Shown: piece after piece, positions 1 to 9,135 of the stretch
How the letters are laid out: every line of letters begins with the position of its first letter
How positions within the stretch are numbered: position 1 is the stretch's first letter
Assembly: GCF_039697315.1 (NCBI RefSeq)
Contig: NZ_CP155619.1
Location: forward strand, 3,844,001-3,908,000
Direction: 5' to 3'
DNA length: 64,000 bases
Source of the DNA: Pseudomonas abietaniphila
GTDB lineage: Bacteria > Pseudomonadota > Gammaproteobacteria > Pseudomonadales > Pseudomonadaceae
The notes under the pieces: model-generated
Databases searched by the model: none
The model's input: the letters and a program-made list of their open reading frames with translations, nothing else
Told to the model about the DNA's origin: nothing
Made by a program: the position numbers and the translations under genes

Positions 1-282
1 ATCAGTGATCAACGCGCTGCTCAAGCGACCCCGGTTGGCTTCCACCTCCTGCAGGGACTGACTGATGCCGCGCGCCAGTTGAGCGTGCTCGGCCTGTTCG
101 AAGCGCTCGGCGAAACGCAGCAACCGCTGGTTTGCCTCACTGAGTTCCTCCATGTCGGCCACCGACCATTCGCTCTGCTGCAGGCGCTGCCATACCTCCA
201 GGATCTGACGTGCCTGGTGAATGACGCGCTGGGCGAAATGGTGCTTGAGGCGGTCGCGGCTCGGATCTTCTGCTTCGGTCAT
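1..282 (-). CDS. gcbA: Probable diguanylate cyclase GcbA-type, N-terminal part (runs off the window)
   Basis: Only the first 94 codons are present; the gene continues past base 1. The visible protein begins MTEAEDPSRDRLKHHFAQRV and is strongly helical and charged, with no catalytic motif in this part. The opening residues and the position next to DUF2333, Nudix, SUI1 and speA match the Pseudomonas response-regulator/GGDEF gene gcbA, which makes cyclic-di-GMP and promotes attachment. That function is inferred from synteny and the N-terminus, because the REC and GGDEF domains lie outside the window. It is transcribed away from the DUF2333 gene, so the two share the upstream region. Confidence 0.65.
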   Translation of the reverse strand, partial: MTEAEDPSRDRLKHHFAQRVIHQARQILEVWQRLQQSEWSVADMEELSEANQRLLRFAERFEQAEHAQLARGISQSLQEVEANRGRLSSALITD

Positions 283-665
283 GTCCTGACTACTTATAGG
301 GGAAACCCTGATACAAATGCTGGCTCTATGCTAGCACTAGTTTTACTGAACAAGTGCATCGCAAGTCATTTTGTTGTCATTTTTTCCAGGATTTACGCGT
401 CAAATTTCCATCTTTTCAACGCGATAGGCAGCAATACTCGACAGAAAACCGATGAGAGTGCGCGTGACCGATCAGTCAGGTAATGCCTGATGCCCAAGGC
501 AGCCTCGGGCATGACCTCGGGGTATGTTTGTGCAACACCCCGCTGCATGACGCCCACAGGCCTGTCGATTACGCAAATGAACCTTCCCCCGCGTTCCTGC
601 CAAACGCACCTTGCTGTAAGGTTGCGGTCCTAAGCACTGAATTCCGCGATTGAAAGGACAAGGCC
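283..665. other. Divergent intergenic region, no gene seen
   Basis: About 380 bases separate the gcbA-type start from the DUF2333 start. The part from roughly 295 to 440 is clearly richer in A+T than its surroundings and probably holds the divergent promoters. A short palindrome (ATGCCC...GGGCAT, near 489-512) has no T run and is not a convincing terminator. No conserved open reading frame was found; the reading frame that crosses it is a shadow of the gcbA-type gene. Confidence 0.5.
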
Positions 666-1760
666 ATGCTGGATTGGAAGAAGCGCTCGGGCACTGCGGG
701 CGGGGGTGAGCGTGTTGAAGAGAAGCCCGTAGGCAAGGCGCCTCGGGGTTATTGGGGCGGTTTGTTTTTCAGCCGTGCCGTGGGGGCCGTGGTCGGCCTC
801 TATCTGGTCGTCACCGTGGTGCTGGGCATCTGGTGGAGCAGCGAGCCGCCTATGTTTGCGGTCCAGCAACAGGCTCAGGCCGCCGCCGAGCGTGAAGGCA
901 AGCAGATGGTGATCGGCTACACCACCGTCGAGACGCTCAAGACCGTCGCATCGACCCTGCTCGACAAGCCCGGCGGTTACATTTCCAACGACCGTTTCCC
1001 GCCTGGCTTATGGATGGACAACATGCCGAGCTGGGAATATGGCGTGCTGGTCCAGGTCCGTGATCTGAGCCGCGCCCTGCGCAAGGACTTTGCCCGTTCG
1101 CAATCGCAGTCGGCTGAAGACGGCGATCTGGCGCGCGCCGAGCCGTTGTTCAACTTCGACAACAAGAGCTGGGTGCTGCCTTCAAGCGAATCCCAATACC
1201 GCGATGGCATCGCTGCGCTGAGCCGTTATCAGGCGCGCTTGTCCGATCCGAACCAGAAAGGCGCGTTGTTTTACACCCGCGCCGACAACCTGAACAACTG
1301 GCTGGGCGATGTCGGCACCCGTCTGGGTTCGCTGTCCCAGCGGCTGTCTGCCAGCGTAGGTCGCGTCAAGCTCAACAGCACGCTGAAAACCGAAGCGCAG
1401 TCCACGGTGACCGTGAAGCCGGGCGAAGTGCCGCAGGTCGATGAAGAAATCGTTGAAACCCCATGGATGCAGATCGACAACGTGTTCTACGAGGCACGTG
1501 GTCAGGCGTGGGCGTTGTCGCATTTGCTGCGTGCCATTGAGGTCGACTTCGCCGACGTGCTGGCGAAAAAGAACGCCACCGTGAGTGTGCGCCAGATCAT
1601 TCGTGAGCTGGAAGCGTCGCAAGAGCCTATGTGGAGCCCGGTGATTCTCAACGGCAGCCCGTTCGGTGTGTTCGCCAACCATTCGCTGGTCATGGCCAAC
1701 TACCTGTCGCGCGCCAACGCGGCGGTGATCGACTTGCGTCAACTGTTGTCCCAGGGTTGA
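666..1760 (+). CDS. DUF2333 family inner-membrane protein
   Basis: This 364-residue protein belongs to the DUF2333 family of proteobacterial membrane proteins, whose function is not established. A basic, Gly-rich N-terminus is followed by one membrane segment at about residues 37-57. The remainder (about 60-364) is soluble, mostly helical, and probably periplasmic. The chosen ATG is preceded by 'AAAGGA' at a suitable distance. It ends three bases before the Nudix gene starts, so the two are surely co-transcribed. The same pair sits upstream of SUI1 and speA in other pseudomonads. No catalytic motif is apparent. Confidence 0.85.
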   Translation: MLDWKKRSGTAGGGERVEEKPVGKAPRGYWGGLFFSRAVGAVVGLYLVVTVVLGIWWSSEPPMFAVQQQAQAAAEREGKQMVIGYTTVETLKTVASTLLDKPGGYISNDRFPPGLWMDNMPSWEYGVLVQVRDLSRALRKDFARSQSQSAEDGDLARAEPLFNFDNKSWVLPSSESQYRDGIAALSRYQARLSDPNQKGALFYTRADNLNNWLGDVGTRLGSLSQRLSASVGRVKLNSTLKTEAQSTVTVKPGEVPQVDEEIVETPWMQIDNVFYEARGQAWALSHLLRAIEVDFADVLAKKNATVSVRQIIRELEASQEPMWSPVILNGSPFGVFANHSLVMANYLSRANAAVIDLRQLLSQG

Positions 1761-1763
1761 TCG

Positions 1764-2309
1764 ATGTCCGTCTCTGAGAATGAAGTCGCGCACCGCGCGG
1801 CTTCCGATGCCGAACTGATTGCCTGGGTTGATCGTCAGGATCAACTGCTCGGCTCGCTGCCTCGCGCCCAGCTGCGCGAGCGCGGGCTGATTGGCCGTGG
1901 CACGTACATTCTTTTGTTCAATTCAGCAGGCGAGTTGTGCGTGCACCGGCGCACGCTCAGCAAGGCGATCTATCCCGGTTACTGGGATGTCGCCGCGGGC
2001 GGTATGGTCCAGGCCGATGAGAGTTACGTCGAATCGGCTGCGCGGGAACTGGAAGAGGAACTGGGCGTGGCGGGAGTCGAGCTGACCGCCCACGAGCAGT
2101 TTTTTTTCGATCAGCCGGACAACCGGTTGTGGTGCGCAGTGTTTTCCGCGGTCTGGGACGGACCCTTGAAGCTCCAGCCTGAAGAAGTGATTGAAGCGCG
2201 CTTCATCGCGGTCGATCAGGTGCTGCGCGAAACCGCCGAAAAGCCTTATTGCCCGGACTCTCTGGCCGCGTTGAAGCGCTATTTGGGCAACGTCGCAAAT
2301 GTCCCGTAA
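1764..2309 (+). CDS. Nudix hydrolase
   Basis: This 181-residue protein carries a perfect Nudix box (GX5EX7REUXEEXGU) at about residues 80-102, including REL-E-EE-L-G-V. Such enzymes use the box glutamates to bind Mg2+ and cleave a nucleoside diphosphate linked to another group. The N-terminal 40 residues and the HRR segment before the box resemble the YfcD-type Nudix subgroup, but the substrate cannot be told from sequence. It begins 3 bp after DUF2333. Overall length is normal for the family and nothing is missing. Confidence 0.9.
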   Translation: MSVSENEVAHRAASDAELIAWVDRQDQLLGSLPRAQLRERGLIGRGTYILLFNSAGELCVHRRTLSKAIYPGYWDVAAGGMVQADESYVESAARELEEELGVAGVELTAHEQFFFDQPDNRLWCAVFSAVWDGPLKLQPEEVIEARFIAVDQVLRETAEKPYCPDSLAALKRYLGNVANVP

Positions 2310-2495
2310 ATTGGCGCATATTTGCACTTAGCATCGACGCTTTTTGCCGTTACACTGCGCGACCTTTTTCACGCTGGACGGCCTTGCCGTCCAGTAGCGC
2401 TGCCCCTGCCTGAGTGGGGCTTCGCGGTCGGCTCCGCAGAGTAGTTTCTGACGCTCTGCCCGACCAGACTTTGGTCCTCAAGAAGAGGATTGCCG

Positions 2496-2867
2496 GTGGC
2501 CAAAAAAGCCGCATCCTTCGCCGCCCTCGGTGGCCTGGTATTTTCAACCGACGCTGGACGGCACTGTCCCGAATGCCGTCAGCCCGTCGATGCCTGTATC
2601 TGCAAGAAATCCGTTATCCCCGAAGGTGATGGCATTGCCCGAGTTCGTCGCGAAAGCAAAGGTCGCGGCGGCAAGACGGTGACCACCATCACGGGCGTGC
2701 CGCTGGCCGAAGATGCACTCAAGGACCTGGCGACTACGCTCAAACGTCGTTGCGGAACCGGTGGTGCACTCAAGGACGGCGTGATCGAGATTCAAGGTGA
2801 TCATGTCGAGACGCTGCTGGCGGAACTGGTCAAGCAGGGCTTCAAGGCGAAAAAGTCGGGCGGTTGA
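2496..2867 (+). CDS. SUI1/eIF1-family translation factor (YciH-like)
   Basis: This protein of about 123 residues has a C-terminal SUI1 domain (about 50-120; GGKTVTTI-type motif), the fold of eukaryotic eIF1 and E. coli YciH, thought to act on start-site fidelity at the 30S subunit. The N-terminus has four cysteines (C24, C27, C34, C36; CxxC-x6-CxC) that could bind zinc. I chose GTG at 2496 because AGAGG lies 7 bases upstream and it gives the N-terminus MAKKAASFAALGG. A TTG at 2490 is the alternative. It lies 185 bp upstream of speA on the same strand. Confidence 0.85.
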   Translation: MAKKAASFAALGGLVFSTDAGRHCPECRQPVDACICKKSVIPEGDGIARVRRESKGRGGKTVTTITGVPLAEDALKDLATTLKRRCGTGGALKDGVIEIQGDHVETLLAELVKQGFKAKKSGG

Positions 2868-3052
2868 ATCGTCCTGTTCAACCCGCCTTGGGTTTCGTTG
2901 TCGGTCTGGCACTGGTCTGTAAAAGCAAACTCTGCTGTGCGTTGCGGGTCTACTGCCGCACAGCGAGCTGGCGCCAAACCGTCATTTCCACTCTATACAC
3001 TGCGCCCAGCCGGTCAGGCCGGGGCTTTATGACTTCTATATAGGGGACTTCG

Positions 3053-4966
3053 ATGTCCGTACGACGCACACGCAAAGACGATGGCAGCCAATGGACCGTG
3101 GCAGACAGCCGCAGTGTCTATGGGATTCGTCATTGGGGGGCTGGTTATTTTGCAATCAACGAAGCCGGTCGCGTTGAAGTTCGTCCCAATGGTCCGGGCA
3201 GCTCGCCCATCGACCTTTACGAGCAGGTAGACGAGCTGCGCAAGAGCGGTTTGTCCTTGCCACTGCTGGTGCGCTTCCCGGACATCCTGCAAGACCGCGT
3301 ACGTCAGCTGACCGGTGCGTTCGACGAAAACATCGAGCGCCTGGAATACCAGAGCAAGTACACCGCGCTGTACCCGATCAAGGTCAACCAGCAGGAAGCG
3401 GTGGTTGAAAACATCATTGCCACGCAGGACGTTTCCATCGGTCTGGAAGCCGGTTCCAAGCCTGAGCTGATGGCGGTGCTGGCCCTGGCGCCGAAGGGCG
3501 GCACCATCGTCTGCAATGGTTACAAGGACCGCGAATTCATTCGTCTGGCACTGATGGGCCAGAAGCTGGGCCACAACGTCTTCATCGTCATCGAGAAAGA
3601 GTCCGAAGTCGAACTGGTGATCGAAGAAGCCGCCGAGCTCAAGGTCGCGCCACAGGTCGGCCTGCGCGTGCGCCTGTCGTCGCTGGCGTCGAGCAAGTGG
3701 GCTGATACCGGTGGCGAAAAGTCCAAGTTCGGTCTGTCCGCCGCGCAGCTGTTGTCGGTGGTCGAGCGTTTCACCAAGGCGGGCCTGGATCAGGGCATTC
3801 GTTTGCTGCACTTCCACATGGGCTCGCAGATCGCCAACCTGGCGGACTATCAGCACGGTTTCAAGGAAGCCATTCGTTACTACGGCGAGCTGCGCAATCT
3901 GGGCCTGCCGGTCGATCACATCGACGTCGGTGGTGGCCTGGGGGTCGACTACGACGGCACGCACTCGCGTAACGCCAGCTCCATCAACTACGACATGGAC
4001 GATTACGCCGGTGTCGTGGTCGGCATGCTCAAGGAGTTCTGCGATGCGCAGAGCCTGCCGCATCCGCACATCTTCTCGGAAAGCGGCCGGTCGCTGACCG
4101 CGCACCACGCAATGCTGGTGATTCAGGTCACCGACGTCGAGCGTCACAACGATGAAGTGCCAGAGATCACCGACAAGGAAAACCTGCCGGAAACCCTGCA
4201 GTGGCTGATCGATCTGCTGGGTCCGACTGACATCGAGATGGTCACCGAAACCTACTGGCGTGCCACGCACTACATGAGTGACATCGCGTCGCAGTACTCG
4301 GATGGCAAGATCACGCTGGCGCAGAAAGCCTTGGGCGAGCAGTGCTATTTCGCGGTCTGCCGCCGCCTGCACAACTCGTTGAAGGCGCGTCAGCGCTCGC
4401 ACCGTCAGGTGCTGGACGAACTCAACGACAAGCTGGCCGACAAGTACATCTGCAACTTCTCGGTGTTCCAGAGCCTGCCGGACACCTGGGCGATCGATCA
4501 GGTACTGCCGATCATCCCGTTGCACCGTCTGGACGAAGAGCCGCTGCGTCGTGCCGTGCTGCAAGACCTGACCTGCGACTCCGACGGCAAGATCAACCAG
4601 TACGTCGACGAGCAGAGCATCGAAACCAGCCTGCCGGTCCACGCCCTGAACGAAGGCGAAGATTATCTGCTGGGCGTCTTCCTGGTCGGCGCGTATCAGG
4701 AAATCCTGGGCGACATGCACAACCTGTTCGGTGACACCGACTCGGTGAACATCTACCAAAACGCCGACGGCAGCGCCTATTCGGCAGGGATCGAAACCCA
4801 CGACACCATCGAAGACATGCTGCGTTACGTGCACTTGTCGCCGGAAGAACTGATGACCCACTACCGGGACAAGGTTGCCAGCGCCAAGATCAGCCCGCGT
4901 GAGCGTACGCAATACCTGGACGCCCTGCGCCTGGGTCTGACGCGGTCTTCCTACCTGTCGTCCTGA
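3053..4966 (+). CDS. speA: Biosynthetic arginine decarboxylase
   Basis: SpeA (637 residues) converts arginine to agmatine and CO2, the first step of the agmatine route to putrescine; it is a PLP enzyme of the fold-III decarboxylase group. The PLP lysine is in YPIKVNQQ (K110). The HFHMGSQ segment and the glycine loop [11 protein letters not shown] bind the cofactor phosphate. Near the C-terminus the substrate-side residues of the second domain are present. Length agrees with the E. coli family (about 630-660). The gene is monocistronic as far as can be seen, with its own upstream gap of 185 bp and a strong terminator 20 bp after the stop. Confidence 0.97.
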   Translation: MSVRRTRKDDGSQWTVADSRSVYGIRHWGAGYFAINEAGRVEVRPNGPGSSPIDLYEQVDELRKSGLSLPLLVRFPDILQDRVRQLTGAFDENIERLEYQSKYTALYPIKVNQQEAVVENIIATQDVSIGLEAGSKPELMAVLALAPKGGTIVCNGYKDREFIRLALMGQKLGHNVFIVIEKESEVELVIEEAAELKVAPQVGLRVRLSSLASSKWADTGGEKSKFGLSAAQLLSVVERFTKAGLDQGIRLLHFHMGSQIANLADYQHGFKEAIRYYGELRNLGLPVDHIDVGGGLGVDYDGTHSRNASSINYDMDDYAGVVVGMLKEFCDAQSLPHPHIFSESGRSLTAHHAMLVIQVTDVERHNDEVPEITDKENLPETLQWLIDLLGPTDIEMVTETYWRATHYMSDIASQYSDGKITLAQKALGEQCYFAVCRRLHNSLKARQRSHRQVLDELNDKLADKYICNFSVFQSLPDTWAIDQVLPIIPLHRLDEEPLRRAVLQDLTCDSDGKINQYVDEQSIETSLPVHALNEGEDYLLGVFLVGAYQEILGDMHNLFGDTDSVNIYQNADGSAYSAGIETHDTIEDMLRYVHLSPEELMTHYRDKVASAKISPRERTQYLDALRLGLTRSSYLSS

Positions 4967-4985
4967 TCAACGCCAACGCGTAAAG

Positions 4986-5012
4986 AACGGGCCCCTGACG
5001 GGCCCGTTTTTT
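4986..5012 (+). terminator. Rho-independent terminator of speA
   Basis: A perfect 9-bp stem (AACGGGCCC / GGGCCCGTT) with a five-base loop is followed by six T residues, 20 bp beyond the speA stop codon. Confidence 0.93.
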
Positions 5013-5153
5013 ATTTCTCCTACAGATTGACCGCGGCCTGCTGTCCGCTTCTGTAGGTCATTTCCTGTTCTGCATTTACCCCCTCTACTTGACGCGTCTT
5101 CTCCTCCAGAATCGCCGCCCCGTCTGAATCTGTCTGTCGAGGTCGTCCGCCGC

Positions 5154-6350
5154 ATGCACCCGTTCGTCAATGCCCCCCATCTGCTTCTGGAGCTCAATCG
5201 TCCCAAGCGGATGCTTGATGTACTGACCTGCAAGGGGGGCGAAACCTATAACCGGCCGTACAGCTTCCAGCTGGAGGTCGTCGTCCCTCTCGGTGCCACG
5301 CTGGACGCCCATGAGTTGTTGTTCAGTCCGGCTTTTCTGCACTTGAAAAACGCCCCGTCGGGCATTCATGGGCATATCCAGAGCATCGTGCGCAGTACGA
5401 CGGAGTTTGTCTTCGGCGACTTGTCGCGGGTGCGGCCCAGGCATTACCTGATCACCCTGGGCCCACGCTTGGGGCTCATGGCGTATCGGCATAACCGACG
5501 CATCTTTCAGGACATGACCGCCCAGCAGATCATCACGCAAGTGTTGAGCGAGCACGGCATCGATGACACCGCTTACCTGTGGCAGCGCAAACAACCGTGT
5601 CAGGTTCGCGATTACTGCGCTCAGTACAGCGAGAGCGATTTGCAACTGGTGCAACGGTTGTGCGACGAGGAGAAGGTGCACTATCACTTCGAGCACACAC
5701 GCAACCGGCATGTGGTGGTGTTTACCGACACGCCTGACATCGCCACCTCCGGCGTCTCGCTGCCCCCTGCCGACGGGGCTGCCGACGACACTCAGGGTGA
5801 CCTGCCAAGGACGATGCCTCAGCGTTCGAGCGTGCAGCGGGCGTGTGTCGTCGGCAGGTTGTTCGAGCCCGCCAGCCTGGATGCGAGGGGACGACTCAAG
5901 GTCCGGTTCGAATGGGGTAATCAGGGCGAAGGAGCACGCTTCAACGAGTGCTGGATTCCGGTAGACCCTGCCCTCAAGAGCGTCGATCACCCATGGTGGG
6001 GCGGCATGGAAGTCATGGTGAGTTTTCGGGACGACAACCCGGAGGATCCGTTTATCACTCACAGACTGTGGGACCCCGACATCAATCCTCTCGTGCACGG
6101 AGCGCCCGCCAGCGCGCCTTCCAGAGGAATTACGGCACGCGTCGACCGATGTGCGTTTCTGGGCGACTCACAGCAGTTCTCGATCGACGATGAGTTGACG
6201 GTGCAGATGGCCGAGAACAACGAATTGCAGTTCAGGGTGGGGTCGAGCCACGTCACCCTCGATAACGACACCCTCACGCTGAGTGGCTCGCGGGTTGCCT
6301 TGTCGTCCCTCTCCGACCCTGAGAGTGACGGAGCAGGGAAGGGCGCTTGA
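5154..6350 (+). CDS. Orphan short VgrG-like (type VI spike family) protein
   Basis: This 398-residue protein belongs to the Vgr/gp27-gp5 family that tips the type VI secretion tube. Residues 1-200 are gp27-like; the YCAQYSESDLQLVQRL segment (about 154-169) followed by E-x-VHYHFEH is the family hallmark. Residues about 230-308 form the gp5 OB-fold (GRLKVRFEWG ... WWGGMEVMVSF ... EDPFITHRLWDP). Full VgrG proteins are usually 600-750 residues. Here the beta-helical needle is almost absent: only a short hydrophobic repeat (about 330-385) follows. No Tss genes, PAAR gene or effector lie nearby. It may be a working orphan spike or a decayed remnant; the frame is intact. Confidence 0.8.
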   Translation: MHPFVNAPHLLLELNRPKRMLDVLTCKGGETYNRPYSFQLEVVVPLGATLDAHELLFSPAFLHLKNAPSGIHGHIQSIVRSTTEFVFGDLSRVRPRHYLITLGPRLGLMAYRHNRRIFQDMTAQQIITQVLSEHGIDDTAYLWQRKQPCQVRDYCAQYSESDLQLVQRLCDEEKVHYHFEHTRNRHVVVFTDTPDIATSGVSLPPADGAADDTQGDLPRTMPQRSSVQRACVVGRLFEPASLDARGRLKVRFEWGNQGEGARFNECWIPVDPALKSVDHPWWGGMEVMVSFRDDNPEDPFITHRLWDPDINPLVHGAPASAPSRGITARVDRCAFLGDSQQFSIDDELTVQMAENNELQFRVGSSHVTLDNDTLTLSGSRVALSSLSDPESDGAGKGA

Positions 6351-6433
6351 ACGCGCACTCAACTATTCTGCTGCCGGGGAGTCGTAACGCTATGCGGCCA
6401 TGACTGTCCTGACCGTTGCCAAGAGGACGCGCG

Positions 6434-7321
6434 ATGATCAGAGCGGCACTGAAATGGGTTTTTGTCGGTGGCCTGCTGGGCCTGTTGATGGGGTGTTCGC
6501 CGTTGAAAGTGCTCAATGCCTTGACGCCGGAGAGCACCTTCAGCAGGACGGCAGACATCAGTTACGGCAGCGATCCGCGCAACAAGCTGGACGTCTACAC
6601 CCCGACGCACCCGGCAAAGGATGCGCCCGTGGTGGTCTTCTTCTATGGCGGCAGCTGGAACAGCGGTTCGCGTGGCGATTACCGCTTCGTCGGCGAAGCG
6701 CTGGCTTCCCGTGGGATCGTTGCGGTGCTGGCCGATTACCGGCTTTATCCGCAGGTGCATTACCAGGGGTTTCTGGAGGACAGTGCGCGAGCGGTGGGTT
6801 GGACCCGTGATCACATCGGCCAATACGGTGGCGACGTTTCGCGGCTTTACGTGATGGGGCACAGCGCGGGCGGGTACAACGCCGCGATGCTGGCGCTCGA
6901 TCCCAAGTGGCTGGCCAGTGTGGGCATGAAACCCTCGATGCTGCGTGGCTGGATCGGCCTGGCCGGTCCGTACGATTTTCTGCCCATCGAAAACCCGGAG
7001 GTGAAGCCGGTGTTTTTCTTTCCGAACTCACCGCCTGATTCGCAACCGATCAACCACGTCAGTGCCGCCTCGCCACCCGCGCTGTTGATCGCGGCCACAG
7101 ATGACACCCTGGTCAACCCGCAGCGCAACACGGGCGGCATGGCCCGACGCCTGCGTGAGCAAGGTGTGTCGGTGCGTGAACTGTACTTTTCGAAACCCGG
7201 TCACGCCACGCTGGTCGCCTCGCTGTCCCGGCCGATGCGCAGCCTGGCACCGGTGCTGGATGAAGTGGTGAGTTTCATTCATGCGCAGGATCAGGCGCGG
7301 GTGGCTACATCGGCGAAGTGA
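6434..7321 (+). CDS. Alpha/beta-hydrolase (carboxylesterase-like) lipoprotein
   Basis: This is a predicted lipoprotein (lipobox LLMGC, Cys21) with an alpha/beta-hydrolase domain of the BD-FAE/esterase type over residues 45-290. The oxyanion region is FFYGGSW (HGG-like), the nucleophile elbow is GHSAGG (Ser144), and the likely acid and base are Asp223/224 (DDTLV) and His257 (GHATL). It probably hydrolyses small esters or feruloyl/acetyl groups while anchored in the cell envelope; the substrate is unknown. ATG 6434 is chosen because AAGAGGA precedes it; an upstream TTG at 6416 would overlap that site. It lies 83 bp after the VgrG-like gene. Confidence 0.85.
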   Translation: MIRAALKWVFVGGLLGLLMGCSPLKVLNALTPESTFSRTADISYGSDPRNKLDVYTPTHPAKDAPVVVFFYGGSWNSGSRGDYRFVGEALASRGIVAVLADYRLYPQVHYQGFLEDSARAVGWTRDHIGQYGGDVSRLYVMGHSAGGYNAAMLALDPKWLASVGMKPSMLRGWIGLAGPYDFLPIENPEVKPVFFFPNSPPDSQPINHVSAASPPALLIAATDDTLVNPQRNTGGMARRLREQGVSVRELYFSKPGHATLVASLSRPMRSLAPVLDEVVSFIHAQDQARVATSAK

Positions 7322-7378
7322 GTCAGATTGCTGGTGATGACCGCAGGCCGTGACTTTGATCTGGCTGGCGGCCATGGC

Positions 7379-7469
7379 CTGTGGGAGCGAATTCATTCGC
7401 GAAAAATGTTACGGGCAATAGGGGCGTATTGGCCGGAAAATCCTATCGCGAATGAATTCGCTCCCCCAG
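7379..7469. repeat. REP-type inverted repeat pair
   Basis: Left arm GTGGGAGCGAATTCATTCGC (7381-7400) faces its inverted copy ending at about 7468, with about 43 bp between. It lies between the convergent esterase and MATE genes, a typical place for Pseudomonas REP/BIME elements. Confidence 0.9.
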
Positions 7470-7472
7470 GGT

Positions 7473-8825
7473 TCAATGTTCGTTCGCGCAGTCGAACCAC
7501 CCACCCGTACGATTCAACCGTCGGGCGATGTGGCCCAGCGTCACGGCACGCAGTGCCATGAACAAGAGGAAAACCACCCAGAGCCCATGGTTACCGAAGC
7601 TGCTGGCCAGCCATGCGAAGGGCGCCGTGAGAAGGGCAGTCATCACCATGGCATTACGCATTTCGCGGGCGCGGGTGGCGCCGATGAACAGGCCGTCGAG
7701 CAGGTAACTCCAGACCGCGACCAGCGGCAGCACCGCCAGATACGGCAGATAGATAAAGGCAATGTCGCGGACCGGTTGGATGTTGGTCTGCATCTCGACG
7801 AACAGATGCCCTGCGAACAGGAATAGCACGGCAAACGCCGCGCTGCAGATCAATGACCAGCCACCGGCGACGTTAAGCGAACGACGCAAGGCATCTCGGT
7901 CGCGGGCGCCGATCGCATGTCCGCACAGCGCTTCCACGGCATGCGCCAGCCCATCGAGCGCGTTGGCCGTGAGCAACAGGCCGTTCAGCAGCAAGGCGTT
8001 GGCCGCCACTGTGGCATCGCCCAGTCGCGCGCCTTGCACGGTGATCAGGAAGAACACCGATTGCAGCACTAGGCTGCGTATGAAAATGTCTCGATTGACG
8101 GCCAGCAAGGGTCGCCAGCTCTGCCAGCGTTTAAGCAGCCCCAAGGCCAGATGGCCCGGATAATCGCGCAGGCCCTTGTGGGTCAGCGCGAGACCCAACA
8201 GCGCACCGATCCATTCGGCCAGGACGGAAGCCCGCGCACTGCCGACAACGCCCCAGTCCAGTCCGATCACAAACCACAGATTCAGCGCGATGTTCACCAG
8301 GTTGGTCGTCAGCAAAATGGCCAGCGGTGCGCGCGCGTTTTGCAGCCCCAGGAACCAGCCGACCAGCGCATAGCTGGCCAGCGCCGCCGGAAGACCGAAC
8401 AGCCGGGTGTGGAAGAAATCGCGGGTCAGGTCGTTGAGGTCGGGCGAAGGCTGCATCATTTGCAGCGCCAGGTGCTGGAACGGCAGGCCGATCAACCCCA
8501 GCAGCACGGCAAAACCCATGGCGAGCAATAGTCCCTGTAACAGTACCTGGCGCAACGCCGCACCGTCGTTACGTCCTGCTGCTTGAGCGGCAAAGCCCGT
8601 CGTGCCCATGCGCAGAAAACTCATGGCCCATGCCAGAAAGCTATAGAGCGTGCCGCCCACCGCGACCGCGCCCAACTGATGAGCGTGTGGGAGGTGACCG
8701 ATGACCGTACTGTCCACCAGCGAAACCAGCGGCACGGAAATGTTCGACAGAATCATCGGCGCCGCCAGCGCCCACACCTGCCGGTGAGTGGCACGCTGAC
8801 GCCAGTCAGTGAGGAAATTGGACAT
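7473..8825 (-). CDS. MATE family efflux transporter (DinF-like)
   Basis: This 450-residue membrane protein has the repeated twelve-helix pattern of MATE exporters, which expel drugs or cationic compounds using H+ or Na+ gradients. Recognisable parts are WALAAPMILSNISVPLVSLVD near the N-terminus, the FLGLQNARAPL segment in the middle and the AVEALCGHAIGAR segment in the second half, typical of the DinF branch. I chose the ATG at 8825 (MSNFLTDWRQRATHRQVW). The open frame continues upstream to 9311, but that extension would run antisense through the next gene and through a REP element, and is not real. It is convergent with the esterase gene. Confidence 0.88.
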   Translation of the reverse strand: MSNFLTDWRQRATHRQVWALAAPMILSNISVPLVSLVDSTVIGHLPHAHQLGAVAVGGTLYSFLAWAMSFLRMGTTGFAAQAAGRNDGAALRQVLLQGLLLAMGFAVLLGLIGLPFQHLALQMMQPSPDLNDLTRDFFHTRLFGLPAALASYALVGWFLGLQNARAPLAILLTTNLVNIALNLWFVIGLDWGVVGSARASVLAEWIGALLGLALTHKGLRDYPGHLALGLLKRWQSWRPLLAVNRDIFIRSLVLQSVFFLITVQGARLGDATVAANALLLNGLLLTANALDGLAHAVEALCGHAIGARDRDALRRSLNVAGGWSLICSAAFAVLFLFAGHLFVEMQTNIQPVRDIAFIYLPYLAVLPLVAVWSYLLDGLFIGATRAREMRNAMVMTALLTAPFAWLASSFGNHGLWVVFLLFMALRAVTLGHIARRLNRTGGWFDCANEH

Positions 8826-8896
8826 GAACACTCTGGGGAATGGAGGGCATGGAAGGCCGGCATTGTAGCGGGATACCGGCTTCAGCGCAGGTCGAC

Positions 8897-8983
8897 TGTA
8901 GGAGCCGGCTTGCTGGCGAATGCGGTAGATCGGTGACGAAAACATCGGCTGACAGACTGCGTTCGCCAGCAAGCCGGCTCCTG
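8897..8983. repeat. REP-type inverted repeat pair
   Basis: TGTAGGAGCCGGCTTGCTGG (8897-8916) is repeated in inverse orientation at about 8962-8983. It fills the 310-bp divergent region between the MATE gene and the alpha-2-macroglobulin gene. Nothing else clear was seen there. Confidence 0.9.
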
Positions 8984-9135
8984 CCGATTCGGGTATGTCG
9001 GGGGGATTGATCGGGTCGGCTGGCAGTGCGAACAAACACACAAACCCACGGTCTATTCCCGCGCCGCGCGCCATGATCTGGATTGCGGTGCTATAACTGC
9101 TGCTCCTCATCACAACTGCCGCCAATGAGTGCCTC

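Noticed and set aside
79..483. Open frame of 134 codons at the left end
   Set aside because: It overlaps the start of the gcbA-type gene on the other strand and continues into A+T-rich intergenic sequence. There is no ribosome site or recognisable product.
3014..4912. Long open frame (632 codons) antisense to speA
   Set aside because: It is a G+C-rich shadow of speA, has no conserved motif or ribosome site and covers a complete known enzyme gene. Similar antisense frames over the alpha-2-macroglobulin (10918-12495), cueA (48201-50240) and the Lon-like gene (54456-56225) are rejected for the same reason.
5154..7321. Type VI secretion cluster
   Set aside because: Only one VgrG-like protein is present; no TssB, TssC, ClpV, Hcp, PAAR or other Tss genes are near.
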